A DNA stretch of 50,436 nt. Source: Hormoscilla sp. GUM202 (GTDB lineage Bacteria; Cyanobacteriota; Cyanobacteriia; Cyanobacteriales; Desertifilaceae). The stretch covers positions 1-50,436 of the forward strand of contig RFFC02000045.1 in NCBI GenBank assembly GCA_005518205.2, given 5' to 3'. The notes under the pieces were generated by a model. That model had not been told where the DNA came from and did no database searches. It saw nothing but the letters and a program-made list of their open reading frames with translations. The translations under genes and the position numbers were made by a program. Below are positions 25,724 through 34,260 of the stretch, piece by piece (the first letter of the stretch is position 1; every line of letters starts with the position of its first letter).

Positions 25724-26104
25724 GACAGGCATCTTGCCTGTCGCTGCATCCGTTTTTTGCTTAGAGATACTCAGTTCTGTTGTCACTACTGCCACCTGTT
25801 CATCTGATTTCATAATTGACACTTGAAAGCAAGCCCCTAAAGCATCCAGATAAGCTAGCACTGACTCAAACGTGCGATCGTGGTTAGCACTTTCCAACTC
25901 TCTAACCCAGCTGAGTTCAACACCAAGTTTTTGAGCAAGTTCAAGTTCTGTAAGTCCAACTTGCTTGCGCAAATCCCGCATTACCCGCGTCAAAGCAATA
26001 CGGAAAAGTTCTTGTTTCTCCACCAGAAGAGTTTCTGCTGTATCTGGGACAATTTCCGACATAAAAGCCAGAACATCACTCCCTAAATGCCTGTTTTTTG
26101 TCAT
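25676..26104 (-). CDS. XRE-family helix-turn-helix regulator
   Basis: A 142-aa protein with an HTH_XRE domain (~36-92): ALTRVMRDLRKQVGLTELELAQKLGV then SWVRELESANHDRTFESVLAYLDALG, the five-helix layout of HigA-type antitoxins. The C-terminal ~25 residues are encoded by a dispersed hairpin and by the reverse complement of the neighbouring oxidoreductase gene, so the natural end was probably shorter. Upstream on the same strand lies a possible truncated toxin reading frame. It may be an orphan antitoxin or a stand-alone regulator. Confidence 0.75.
   Translation of the reverse strand: MTKNRHLGSDVLAFMSEIVPDTAETLLVEKQELFRIALTRVMRDLRKQVGLTELELAQKLGVELSWVRELESANHDRTFESVLAYLDALGACFQVSIMKSDEQVAVVTTELSISKQKTDAATGKMPVLRDRLSNGLGGAGCE
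25724..25742. terminator. 8-bp hairpin between convergent genes
   Basis: gacaggca-tct-tgcctgtc is a perfect 8-bp stem with a 3-nt loop, one base past the oxidoreductase stop. It has no T-run, so it could be a weak terminator or simply a copy of the dispersed palindrome family seen at 5789 and 23080. Confidence 0.4.
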
Positions 26105-26107
26105 TGC

Positions 26108-26290
26108 TTACTCTCCGACTCTACTATATCTCGCCGTCGGCTGTATTAATTTCTCCGAAGCGGAGTTTTGCGACTCTTCTTTTTGATTGTGTAACATAAC
26201 TAAACGTTTACCTGTCAAAGCACACAGAAAAATGCGGGGATTATTCGCTGCTGCCCATGAGTTTAAACGCCTTATGCTATAATTTGACTG
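26108..26290 (-). pseudogene. Possible remnant of a HigB/Gp49-type toxin
   Basis: The minus strand is open for ~60 codons between stops and ends three bases before the XRE start, the spacing of a toxin-antitoxin pair. Its middle reads PRIFLCALTGKRLVMLHN, similar in pattern to the C-terminal strands of HigB/Gp49 toxins (RIFLC...ILLHGF). There is no start codon upstream and the N-terminal two-thirds of such a toxin is absent. The evidence is a short pattern match plus context, so confidence is low. Confidence 0.35.
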
Positions 26291-26326
26291 TCAACAATTT
26301 ACAATTTACATACAATATCAAAGCAT

Positions 26327-26809
26327 ATGTCAGATCGACCTTTAGGTAAACCCCGTCCCCTCTGGCGAGTGCTGCTCCTATCTGCGGCCACTTTCACATT
26401 ATACTATGGCTGGTACAAGTGGATCATCCAAGAAGAACTACGGCACTATAATGGCTATGGTTGGTCGGGGACGCTGTGCTTACTACCCTTTGTGTTGGGT
26501 ATAACAGTTCCCCAGGCGTTATGGATCTTCGATCCGGATGTTCCCGGTTGGTTCGGTTGGTTTTCCCTGCTAGGGGTTGTGTGGATTTATATTGTACAGT
26601 TCCGGCTATACGGGACCGTTAACGAACTTTATCGCCGAGAAGAGATGGAAGAACCGCTCGTGGTTTGGTGGATTTTTGTCCCCGGATTAAATTTAATTGT
26701 AGGATTGAGACAATTTCACTTCTTGAGTCAATTTTGGGCGATGAAGCAGGATATAATAGTTAAAGATCCGGTGGCCAAAAGTATTCTGTTTCTTTCAGCT
26801 AATCCTTAG
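26327..26809 (+). CDS. DUF4234-like membrane protein
   Basis: A 160-aa polytopic membrane protein with four likely hydrophobic segments (~12-30, 45-65, 78-97, 115-134). The opening pattern is PLWRVLLLSAATFTLYYGWYKW, and RLYGTVNELYRREEMEEPL follows the third segment. This resembles DUF4234 proteins, whose first helix often reads TLGIYYLYWLYK. Rich in Trp and Tyr at membrane boundaries. Function is unknown. It starts 220 bp from the XRE gene in the opposite direction and may share a transcript with the next membrane protein 64 bp away. Confidence 0.75.
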   Translation: MSDRPLGKPRPLWRVLLLSAATFTLYYGWYKWIIQEELRHYNGYGWSGTLCLLPFVLGITVPQALWIFDPDVPGWFGWFSLLGVVWIYIVQFRLYGTVNELYRREEMEEPLVVWWIFVPGLNLIVGLRQFHFLSQFWAMKQDIIVKDPVAKSILFLSANP

Positions 26810-26873
26810 TATGTAAATGGGTATATTGGCATATTGTCAATTGCTTAGTAGTTTTAGTGAGTAGAGAGAGAGT

Positions 26874-27584
26874 ATGAAAGAAAAATCACAAAAAGCGAGA
26901 CGTCCGATCCGCGAGATAGTCGCGAGTGTAACAGTATTGACGATCTTGGTGGTGGTATTTTTAATCGCCCCTAAATTTGGAACCCAAATTGAATTTAAGC
27001 AGGATATAAATGACGAAATTGCGGGGTTAGTCGTTGTCCTATCCTTTGTTTCCGTGGCGGTACGCAGCGCGGTCAAAAACTTTGTTGGTGCTGTCCGCGA
27101 TGTCGGCCAAGAACGTCTAGAAAAACTGCAAAAAAAGGAAGAAATTGACCGTAATTTGATTGAAAATTTCCAGAACAAGATCGAAGAGACGATTAAAGAG
27201 AATCAGTCTCGTTCTGATGAAGAAATGAAGTCGGTATTTAAGCATGAATTCGAGCCATTGTTATTAAAAGGAAAGCAATTATATCAAGAGCAAAATGAAA
27301 TAATGGCGGAGATCAATGAATACGAAGCGAACACTGAACTGATCTCTAACCTGGCAACAATCCTAGCAGGCGTGCTAGTCAGCATGGTAGGGGTGCGCAC
27401 TCTGGGCGCTTTTTGCGAGATCGAGGCGCTGTCGGGCTTGCAGCTGCAGATTTTCCATGCTGTTGATATTCTGTTGACTGCAGGATTGGTTTTGGGCGGT
27501 AGAGAAGCGATCAATGGGTTGACTTCTATAATTCAAGCTACTACCCCAAACACAACTCCTCAGTCCGCGTCCACGGGCAAGTAG
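26874..27584 (+). CDS. Membrane protein with central coiled coil
   Basis: A 236-aa protein I do not recognise. Two N-terminal transmembrane segments (~17-36, 46-66) are followed by a charged coiled coil (~75-150, rich in Glu and Lys). Two further hydrophobic segments follow (~155-178 and 190-212), the last ending in GLVLGGREAINGLTSII. The topology is a hairpin, soluble coil, hairpin arrangement. A Ser/Thr/Pro tail closes it. gagagagagt precedes the start. Probably co-transcribed with the preceding membrane protein. Confidence 0.75.
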   Translation: MKEKSQKARRPIREIVASVTVLTILVVVFLIAPKFGTQIEFKQDINDEIAGLVVVLSFVSVAVRSAVKNFVGAVRDVGQERLEKLQKKEEIDRNLIENFQNKIEETIKENQSRSDEEMKSVFKHEFEPLLLKGKQLYQEQNEIMAEINEYEANTELISNLATILAGVLVSMVGVRTLGAFCEIEALSGLQLQIFHAVDILLTAGLVLGGREAINGLTSIIQATTPNTTPQSASTGK

Positions 27585-27785
27585 CGATCGCTGCTAATTG
27601 TTAATGCCATTCAGATGTAGGGTGGGCACCGCCCACCATCGACTTCGATGTCTCCTGGGATCGCTATTCGTACAAAAGAGGAGACATCGACGGTTGAGGC
27701 GCAATCTGCCATATTCTGTAATTTCTGTCATGTGTAAATAAGTCGGTCCACCTACTTAACGAGATTGTTATTCAACTCTATTTTA

Positions 27786-28790
27786 ATGAAAGTAATTTTC
27801 TTCGGAACCCCTGAATTTGCCGTACCCAGCCTCGATCGCCTGCTGTCCGATCCCTTTTTTGAAGTTGCAGGCGTAGTTACCCAGCCAGATAAACAGCGGG
27901 GACGCGGTAAGAAACTCACACCAACACCTGTAAAAACTGTAGCACTGACTCATAACTTACCAGTTTGGCAGCCCCAACGGATCAAAAAAGATGCCGCCAG
28001 CCTCACCCAATTGGAACAGGCCCAGGCAGATGTATTCGTAGTAGTAGCCTACGGGCAAATTCTTTCTCAAAATATTCTGGACATGCCCAAACTGGGATGC
28101 ATTAACGTTCACGGTTCTATTTTACCCCAGTATCGGGGGGCTGCACCAATTCAGTGGAGTCTATATCATGGTGAGAGGTCAACTGGCATTACTACCATGC
28201 TGATGGATGCAGGCATGGATACAGGTGATATGCTACTGAAAGCTTTTACTCCTATTGGGTTACTCGATAATGCCCAGGACTTGGCTGGGACCCTGGCCAG
28301 TACGGGGGCTGATTTGTTAGTAGAAACCCTGCTGAAGTGGGAACGTTCTGAAATTACACCCATTCGGCAAGATGCTTCGGCAGCAACCTATGCGCCACTG
28401 ATTAAAAAAGAACATTACTTGCTCTCATGGTCCCAAAGCGCGATCGCCCTGCACAATCAAATTAGAGGATTTTTCCCCAACTCTGTAGCCTCATTTCGCG
28501 GTCAATCCTTGAAAATCACTGCCACAGCCCCGATCGGCGATCGATACTGGCATCAGCTACCGCCAGAATTGGCCATTTTAGAACAGAATTGGGCCTCACT
28601 CTCTGCCAATACTGGGCGTCCTGGAGAAGTAGTGAGCATTGCCAAGCGGATAGGACCAATTATTCAAACTGGCGAAGGATTATTACTATTGCGGCAAGTC
28701 CAGCTTGCGGGTAAACGCGCTCAGTCTGGGTGGGATTTTGCCAATGGCGTCCGCTTGGCAGTAGGAGAGATGTTAGAAAATGGGCAGTAA
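27786..28790 (+). CDS. fmt: Methionyl-tRNA formyltransferase
   Basis: Formylates initiator Met-tRNA using 10-formyl-tetrahydrofolate. With ATG at 27786 the protein is 334 aa and begins [16 protein letters not shown], exactly as in the family; an upstream TTG would add an uncharacteristic leader. Catalytic residues are in place: Asn107 and His109 in [17 protein letters not shown] and Asp145 in [11 protein letters not shown]. The C-terminal OB-fold region (~205-334) is present. It is a folate-consuming gene but not adjacent to the folK region. Confidence 0.96.
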   Translation: MKVIFFGTPEFAVPSLDRLLSDPFFEVAGVVTQPDKQRGRGKKLTPTPVKTVALTHNLPVWQPQRIKKDAASLTQLEQAQADVFVVVAYGQILSQNILDMPKLGCINVHGSILPQYRGAAPIQWSLYHGERSTGITTMLMDAGMDTGDMLLKAFTPIGLLDNAQDLAGTLASTGADLLVETLLKWERSEITPIRQDASAATYAPLIKKEHYLLSWSQSAIALHNQIRGFFPNSVASFRGQSLKITATAPIGDRYWHQLPPELAILEQNWASLSANTGRPGEVVSIAKRIGPIIQTGEGLLLLRQVQLAGKRAQSGWDFANGVRLAVGEMLENGQ

Positions 28791-28834
28791 AGCGAACAAT
28801 AGCTCAAACACAAGTAAGGTGGGTCGCGCCCACC

Positions 28835-29191
28835 TTAGGAAGATTTTTCATAAAAACGACAAGAATCGCATGGTCCCACTGGGTTAACTGCACAGCGCAC
28901 CAGTTCAGAATGAGCATTGAAGCGACAACTGGCGTCTCCCAGCACCCAGCGTCCATCGATCAGACTTTTCTCAGCTGGACGTGGCGCGGACTGGACAATA
29001 ATTGCAATTTTGTGCAAGCGATAGCGTCCTGACTTCAGCTTGTAGCGGTGGCGACGTTCTAGGACAGCGTAGGTTTTACCTTTGAGGTCGAGATAGTGAC
29101 CGGGTTGGGGGTTCCAATCTAGTGTAAGGTTTCCAAGGGTCTGACGCGGATGCGTCAGAATTACCTCTGTGGGTAGAGAATCTGGCTCCAT
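28835..29191 (-). CDS. DUF6464-like hypothetical protein
   Basis: A 118-aa protein (start ATG 29191; an upstream TTG at 29224 would add 11 residues). It contains LTLDWNPQPGHYLDLKGKTYAVLERRHRY, split here as PQPGHYLDLKG and YAVLERRHRY, then HKIAIIVQSA and a C-terminal Cys cluster, DASCRFNAHSELVRCAVNP then PCDSCRFYE. I recognise the pattern from cyanobacterial DUF6464 proteins of unknown role. The four Cys in the last ~30 residues could bind a metal. It is convergent with fmt. Confidence 0.75.
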   Translation of the reverse strand: MEPDSLPTEVILTHPRQTLGNLTLDWNPQPGHYLDLKGKTYAVLERRHRYKLKSGRYRLHKIAIIVQSAPRPAEKSLIDGRWVLGDASCRFNAHSELVRCAVNPVGPCDSCRFYEKSS

Positions 29192-29297
29192 AATCAATGT
29201 GTTCCTGAATACATAATTATCCAAGATATCGCATCAACGCGGAAAGCCTGCTACTGTTTAGATTCTCAATAGAATTGTTTTGCACCGACTGCCTCCC

Positions 29298-29593
29298 GTT
29301 TGTAGTAAGCACTTTAGTGCTTCGAGGGTTTGTAGTAAGCACTTTAGTGCTTCGGGGGTTTGTAGTAAGCACTTTAGTGCTTCGGGGGTTTGTAGTAAGC
29401 ACTTTAGTGCTTCGGGGGTTTGTAGTAAGCACTTTAGTGCTTCGAGGGTTTGTAGTAAGCACTTTAGTGCTTCGGGGGTTTGTAGTAAGCACTTTAGTGC
29501 TTCGGGGGTTTGTAGTAAGCACTTTAGTGCTTCGGGGGTTTGTAGTAAGCACTTTAGTGCTTCGGGGGTTTGTAGTAAGCACTTTAGTGCTTC
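29298..29593. repeat. 30-bp tandem repeat array, 10 copies, hairpin in each unit
   Basis: Ten near-identical head-to-tail 30-bp units, differing mainly at one g/a in cg(a/g)ggg. Each unit contains aagcact-tt-agtgctt, a perfect 7-bp stem, so the array can form ten hairpins. The unit is a multiple of three, which creates open frames on both strands that I judge non-coding. It lies between the divergently placed DUF6464-like gene and the GT4 gene. Confidence 0.92.
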
Positions 29594-29753
29594 CCAGCCG
29601 CGATCGCCCCATGCAGTCTGGAGTATCATAGCACAAATCAGGCGCGATCGGGGGAGTGTGGCCAATATGACGACCATCACATCCACCAGCAGTGAGGGGA
29701 GTGTCGCCAGTCCCCTCACCGCTAGTGTGAGGACATCTCCGTCTTGTATAATC

Positions 29754-29797
29754 TGACAACTAACAACTAACAACTAACAACTAACAACTAACAACTG
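29754..29797. repeat. Heptanucleotide tandem repeat before GT4 start
   Basis: Six copies of taacaac/tgacaac run to within a few bases of the ATG at 29801. This STRR-type array occupies the place of the ribosome binding site, so copy-number changes could alter spacing upstream of the start; no Shine-Dalgarno is visible. Confidence 0.75.
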
Positions 29798-29800
29798 ACA

Positions 29801-31093
29801 ATGAGAATTCTATTTTTACATCCCAATTTTCCGGCCCAGTTTCGTCATCTAGCTACCTCCTTTGGTAGCGACCCTAAAAATCAGGTAGTATTTGCCACCA
29901 AAAACGAACGCCCAGAATGGGTGATACCGGGAGTACAAAAGATTGTCTATACCCCCAGTCGGGAAGCGCGTCCAGAAACCCATCATTACGTCCGGACCCT
30001 AGAGAATGCCGTATTGCAAGGACAAGCAGTATTTCGCATTGCCGAAAAACTCAAATCAATGGGATTTTTCCCAGATATAATTTACGGACATTCCGGTTGG
30101 GGGCCGACCCTGTTTATGAAAGACGCCTTTCCCAAGACAAAACTGATGTGTTTCTTTGAATGGTTCTATCATTCCCGGGGTTCTGACGCCGACTTTGACC
30201 CAGCGGACCCCCTGACAGTAGACGATCTCTGTCGCATCCGGTTAAAGAATGCCCCCATATGCCATGATTTGTACGCCTGTGACTGGGGACTGTCCCCCAC
30301 CGAGTGGCAAAAGTCGCAGTTTCCGCCAGAATTTCACGATAAGATTTCCGTAATTCATGATGGGGTAGATACAGATTACTTTCAGCCCGTACCCGATGCC
30401 AAACTGGTGTTGCCAGAATTAGATTTATCCGGAGTTGACGAGATTGTTACCTACGTGTCCCGGGGGATGGAACCCTATCGAGGCTTTCCCCAGTTTATCG
30501 AATCCTTGGCTTATCTCCTGGAACGTAGACCCAATTGTCATGTCGTAGCTGTCGGTTCTGAACGAGTATGTTATGGCAAATCCCTGCCCGATGGCAAGAG
30601 CTATAAAGCATATATGCAAGAAAAAGTTAAGCTAGATTGGTCGCGAGTGCATTTTGTCGGTTCCTTACCCTATGGCCTTTACTTAAAAGTAATTCAAGCA
30701 TCTTCTGCCCATATTTATTTAACTCGACCCTTTGTCTTATCCTGGTCCATGATTGAGTCCATGTCGGTGGGATGCGCGATCGTGGCCTCGGACACGCCAC
30801 CGGTGCGGGAGGTGATCCGGGATGGAGAAAATGGCTTACTGGTAGACTTCTTTTCTCCCAAGCAGATAGCTGATAGAGTATGTGAGGTGCTGGATCATCC
30901 CACCCGCATGGCCGACTTACGCGATCGGGCCCGGGAGACAGTATTAGAACGATATGCTTTGGCGAAGTTGTTACCGCGACATCTACAACTGGTACGGGAT
31001 GTGGCCAATGGGCAGGTATCGCCACCGGTGAAGTCCAAGCCACCAGCCAAAGGGAAGAAGAAGAAGCAGAACAAGGGTTTTGCCCTGAAATAA
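29801..31093 (+). CDS. GT4-family glycosyltransferase
   Basis: A 430-aa GT-B glycosyltransferase. The N-terminal Rossmann domain starts MRILFLHPNFPAQFRHLA and has DIIYGHSGWGPTLFMKDAFP; the C-terminal domain has VTYVSRGMEPYRGFPQFIES and then WSMIESMSVGCAIVASDTPP with VREVIRDGENGLLVDFF, the donor-nucleotide site of GT4 enzymes. The first Glu of the common Ex7E motif is not obvious, but the second (MIESM) is kept. The last ~25 residues are Lys/Pro-rich and likely disordered. No Shine-Dalgarno; heptanucleotide repeats reach the start. Sugar donor unknown; with rfbC/rfbD 14 kb away, a surface polysaccharide role is plausible. Confidence 0.88.
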   Translation: MRILFLHPNFPAQFRHLATSFGSDPKNQVVFATKNERPEWVIPGVQKIVYTPSREARPETHHYVRTLENAVLQGQAVFRIAEKLKSMGFFPDIIYGHSGWGPTLFMKDAFPKTKLMCFFEWFYHSRGSDADFDPADPLTVDDLCRIRLKNAPICHDLYACDWGLSPTEWQKSQFPPEFHDKISVIHDGVDTDYFQPVPDAKLVLPELDLSGVDEIVTYVSRGMEPYRGFPQFIESLAYLLERRPNCHVVAVGSERVCYGKSLPDGKSYKAYMQEKVKLDWSRVHFVGSLPYGLYLKVIQASSAHIYLTRPFVLSWSMIESMSVGCAIVASDTPPVREVIRDGENGLLVDFFSPKQIADRVCEVLDHPTRMADLRDRARETVLERYALAKLLPRHLQLVRDVANGQVSPPVKSKPPAKGKKKKQNKGFALK

Positions 31094-31462
31094 CTAGCAT
31101 GCTACCAGACGAATGGCCTTTTTTGGTAGTCCGATTCCGAAATACCTGCACTCAAAGTTGTATACAGTACCTGATTTGGCTTCTTAATCCCGATCGGGAA
31201 ACAGCAAAATTTCCCTGTGATGATGATATGATAGGCTCTGTAAAAATCACGTCGGTCTGACCATCGCAGTCGTTGGGTAGGGATCTCAACGGCCACCTGT
31301 GTTACTTGACAGGTATGAGATGATATCCTCTGATAGATGTCAAGTGACACAACAGCGCCAAAACTACCGGTCTAATCCGGTGACAGAGGTATATAACCTC
31401 GATAGACAGAAAGATGTAATGCGTCTCAGCAACAAATTGTAGTGAAGGAGATGGAGTGAACA
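31094..31462. other. Intergenic region before RTX gene
   Basis: 369 bp with no credible ORF. A small inverted repeat, taccggtctaatccggt, lies near 31365. The 3' end has aaggagatggag, the ribosome binding site of the RTX gene. No promoter can be assigned with confidence. Confidence 0.5.
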
Positions 31463-33058
31463 ATGGGAGAAGAGATTGTACTCGGCCCGGGAGCAAATGA
31501 TGCGGTTTTGATTAACAGAGGAGAACCCACAGGGTTTGATACCCTCAGAGGAGGTCAAGGCAACGATACCCTAGGTTTTGAGTTTGGCGTCGAGGGATAT
31601 ATCTTGGGCGATCTAGGCGATGACTTCATCACTGGCACCGTCCCAGGAAAAGCGGGCAACATATTTGGCGGTGAGGGTGATGATACCATCGTGGGTCTTG
31701 GTGGCCCCAGCTTCATGCAAGGTAATCAAGGGGATGACAGTATTGTCGGTGGTGAATCGAACGACAGCATCCGGGGTGGTCAGGACGATGACACGATAGA
31801 AGGTAATTTGGGCAATGACACCATCTACGGAGACAACGGCGATGATTTCATAGTTGGGGACGATCCATCTTTTGGGATTGGGTTTGGATCTGCAAGCATG
31901 ACTCGGGACATCATCTTGGGAAATCAAGGTGAAGATACTATCTTTGGTAGTGATGGCAGTGACACTATCTATGGCGGTCAGGACAACGATATGATCGATA
32001 TCTTCACTGAAGACCTCGATCACACCGGAGGCAGCGATGTCATCTTTGGTGACTTGGGGGACGACACGATCGGCAGAGAAGATAGCGGTAATGCAAACAA
32101 TCCAGACAATGACACTCTGCTGGGCGGCGAGGGAGACGACAGCGTTGTCGGTGGTTACGGAGATGACGACCTGTTTGGTGATGAAGGCAACGACACGGTT
32201 CTAGGCGGTTTGGCTGGTCGCGACTTCCTCAGTGGTGGAGATGGCGACGACTCTCTATTAGGTGGCGATGAAGCATTCCCAGACCCGAACTTCATGTTTG
32301 GCGACACGATCGAGGGTGGCGCAGGTGATGACACCATCATGGGCGAAGGTGGAGATGACCTGATTGATGGAGGCATTGGCGACGACAATATTGAAGGCGG
32401 TAATGGCCGCGACACGATCTTCGGTGGCGAGGGCGAAGACGAGATTCTAGGTGGCGATGGCAACGACATTATTGAAGGTGGCGATGACATTGACATCCTA
32501 TTTGGTGACAATGGTAACGATACAATTCTCGGCGGTGATGGTGACGATGCCATCGGCGGTGAGGACGGCGATGATAGCCTGATTGGTGGTCTAGGCGAGG
32601 ATGCTTTAGAGGGGGGTGCAGGTAGTGATACCTTGAATGGTAACGAGGTTGGAGCAGTTTCTGCTGATGTTGGGGATCTGTTTATCTACAGTCTCATGGA
32701 CGTAACAGAAGAAGATCCACTGTTGGGTGGTCCCCAAGCAGTTACCCAACAGCAAGCTGACTACATCCAATCCTTTGACGTAAACAATGATATCCTTGTC
32801 ATCGAAGATCGCACGTTTACGAGCGTCGGGATACCAGTAGTCTATGGCGATCAATTCAGTGCGGCGAATGCTGATGGTATTGGCACCGCTGATTTAGGAC
32901 AAATTGGCGCTGCTCAGGTTGGTAATGATACAGTTATTTACCTGGAGAACACTGGCTTAGGCACCAGCTATAACGCTGGCTTTGACGTGGCTCTGGCGAC
33001 ATTACTGGGAGTACAGGCCAATACTGTTACTTCTAATAACTTCGATCTGATAGAGTAG
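31463..33058 (+). CDS. RTX (hemolysin-type) calcium-binding repeat protein
   Basis: A 531-aa acidic protein made almost entirely of GGxGxDxUx nonapeptides (for example GGEGDDTIV, GGDGNDIIE, GGAGSDTLN) from ~30 to ~395, which fold into a calcium-filled beta roll. The C-terminal ~135 residues are non-repetitive, start near VGDLFIYSLMD, and include QADYIQSFDVNNDILVIED; such C-terminal regions carry the uncleaved secretion signal of type I secretion substrates. No N-terminal signal peptide. The start has aaggag upstream. It is the likely cargo of the HlyB/HlyD-type secretion genes at 38924-43681. No catalytic domain is visible, so a structural or S-layer/sheath role is more likely than a toxin. 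Confidence 0.93.
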   Translation: MGEEIVLGPGANDAVLINRGEPTGFDTLRGGQGNDTLGFEFGVEGYILGDLGDDFITGTVPGKAGNIFGGEGDDTIVGLGGPSFMQGNQGDDSIVGGESNDSIRGGQDDDTIEGNLGNDTIYGDNGDDFIVGDDPSFGIGFGSASMTRDIILGNQGEDTIFGSDGSDTIYGGQDNDMIDIFTEDLDHTGGSDVIFGDLGDDTIGREDSGNANNPDNDTLLGGEGDDSVVGGYGDDDLFGDEGNDTVLGGLAGRDFLSGGDGDDSLLGGDEAFPDPNFMFGDTIEGGAGDDTIMGEGGDDLIDGGIGDDNIEGGNGRDTIFGGEGEDEILGGDGNDIIEGGDDIDILFGDNGNDTILGGDGDDAIGGEDGDDSLIGGLGEDALEGGAGSDTLNGNEVGAVSADVGDLFIYSLMDVTEEDPLLGGPQAVTQQQADYIQSFDVNNDILVIEDRTFTSVGIPVVYGDQFSAANADGIGTADLGQIGAAQVGNDTVIYLENTGLGTSYNAGFDVALATLLGVQANTVTSNNFDLIE

Positions 33059-33089
33059 CAAGTAGGGTGGGCACTGCACCTTCCCGTTG

Positions 33090-33956
33090 CTACGATGAAG
33101 GCAATCGCACTTGTCCGCCAATCAGACTCAAAAACCCGTTCCCATAATGCTGTATTTCCAGGAACCCAGCATTATGTGGAGCGGGTTTATAAATTCTAAA
33201 GGTCTTCATAATGCCCAGGGTAGCAGCACTTTCCAGGGGTCCGACAAAACTGGTATCCTTATCTAGAAAATAGGGTTGCTCTGCCCAATGTGCCATCTGG
33301 GCCCCATTCAAGAAATAGCAGCCGGAATGGGGGTTGAGGGCGCGGTGGAAAATTACTGGTGTTCCCATCACTTGACCTTTTAATTCTGGTTCTTCTCGGA
33401 CATTCTGAAACGGTGCGGTGACTTTTGGTGCCAAGTCGCCATCGATGTAGGCTTTGCGGACGAGACCCTGGGGAGAAACTTCGTAGCGGTTGGGTTGCAG
33501 GAGATGCCTTGTGCCAGTCATTTTGGTAAACCAAGCTAGCTTAATAAAGAACCACGGATCGGATATAATCAAGTCATCTTCCAGAAAGCAGTAATAATCA
33601 TATTGTCCCAGAGAGTCTCGCAATACCTCCTGACAGGCAAATCCCAATAACATTGGTTCGGCCTGAGTGGGGTGATGTTTGTAGAAATGAGCGGGCAAAG
33701 GTAACTGACCTAATAAATGATAACTCCCCGTTGTACAGATAACAATATCAATATCATGGGATTGCAACTGATTTGCTGGCACCGCCACCCGCTGACCAAT
33801 ATCGATCGTACATTGAGATTTGCTAAATACCTGATGCAGGTTGGCGATCGCCACTGCCAATGCCTGGATCCGGGGTCGGGGGTCTTTTCGCTGGGAAGCG
33901 TGTTTTCCCTCTCCGGAAGGATTGAAAAAATGGGCGATCGCGAACATAATTCGCAT
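33090..33956 (-). CDS. GT-A-like glycosyltransferase, unassigned family
   Basis: A 288-aa protein starting MRIMFAIAHFFNP. Strand IDIVICTTGS (~68-77) leads to YYCFLEDDLIISDPWFF (~121-137), where Glu-Asp-Asp (126-128) sits as the metal-binding DxD of a GT-A enzyme. Downstream, HSGCYFLNGAQMAHW and FVGPLESAATLG are likely acceptor and product loops. I recognise this arrangement from unclassified cyanobacterial proteins but not a specific GT family. It is convergent with the RTX gene 32 bp away. A link to modification of the RTX protein is possible only from position. Confidence 0.65.
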   Translation of the reverse strand: MRIMFAIAHFFNPSGEGKHASQRKDPRPRIQALAVAIANLHQVFSKSQCTIDIGQRVAVPANQLQSHDIDIVICTTGSYHLLGQLPLPAHFYKHHPTQAEPMLLGFACQEVLRDSLGQYDYYCFLEDDLIISDPWFFIKLAWFTKMTGTRHLLQPNRYEVSPQGLVRKAYIDGDLAPKVTAPFQNVREEPELKGQVMGTPVIFHRALNPHSGCYFLNGAQMAHWAEQPYFLDKDTSFVGPLESAATLGIMKTFRIYKPAPHNAGFLEIQHYGNGFLSLIGGQVRLPSS

Positions 33957-34260
33957 AGATTGTTAATTGTTAATTGTGGTAGTGGGTCACAAGTAGTGAT
34001 GTTAGCACAAGAAAGCTCAGACGGAGATCGCAATAGTGGCATCCAACGGCAAGTCAAATAACGATATTTCAGGCATTTCAGCTCCCAGCCGAAAAATTGA
34101 AAATGCCACATCCCCACACCTATTGGGACAGACTAGCCATCACATCACTACATGTTTATCACTACCTCGGGACCATCTTTACCGGCACTCTGGTAGCGTA
34201 GGGTTCCCGGAGCGTGGAGGGTTCCCGGAGCGTGGCTGACTACCGTGGTTAATGATTCCG
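33957..34260. other. Intergenic region left of IS630 element
   Basis: 304 bp. It includes heptanucleotide-like attgtta repeats near 33960, and a direct duplication of agggttcccggagcgtgg at about 34200-34235 just outside the insertion element. No credible gene. Confidence 0.5.

Noticed and set aside
29298-29593. Possible CRISPR array from the regular 30-bp period and palindromic units.
   Set aside because: The whole 30-bp unit is repeated; there are no spacers.
29258-29773. Repeat-encoded ORFs on both strands (for example CSKHFSASG, LKCLLQTPEA).
   Set aside because: By-products of a 30-bp tandem repeat; no ribosome binding site or non-repeat domain.
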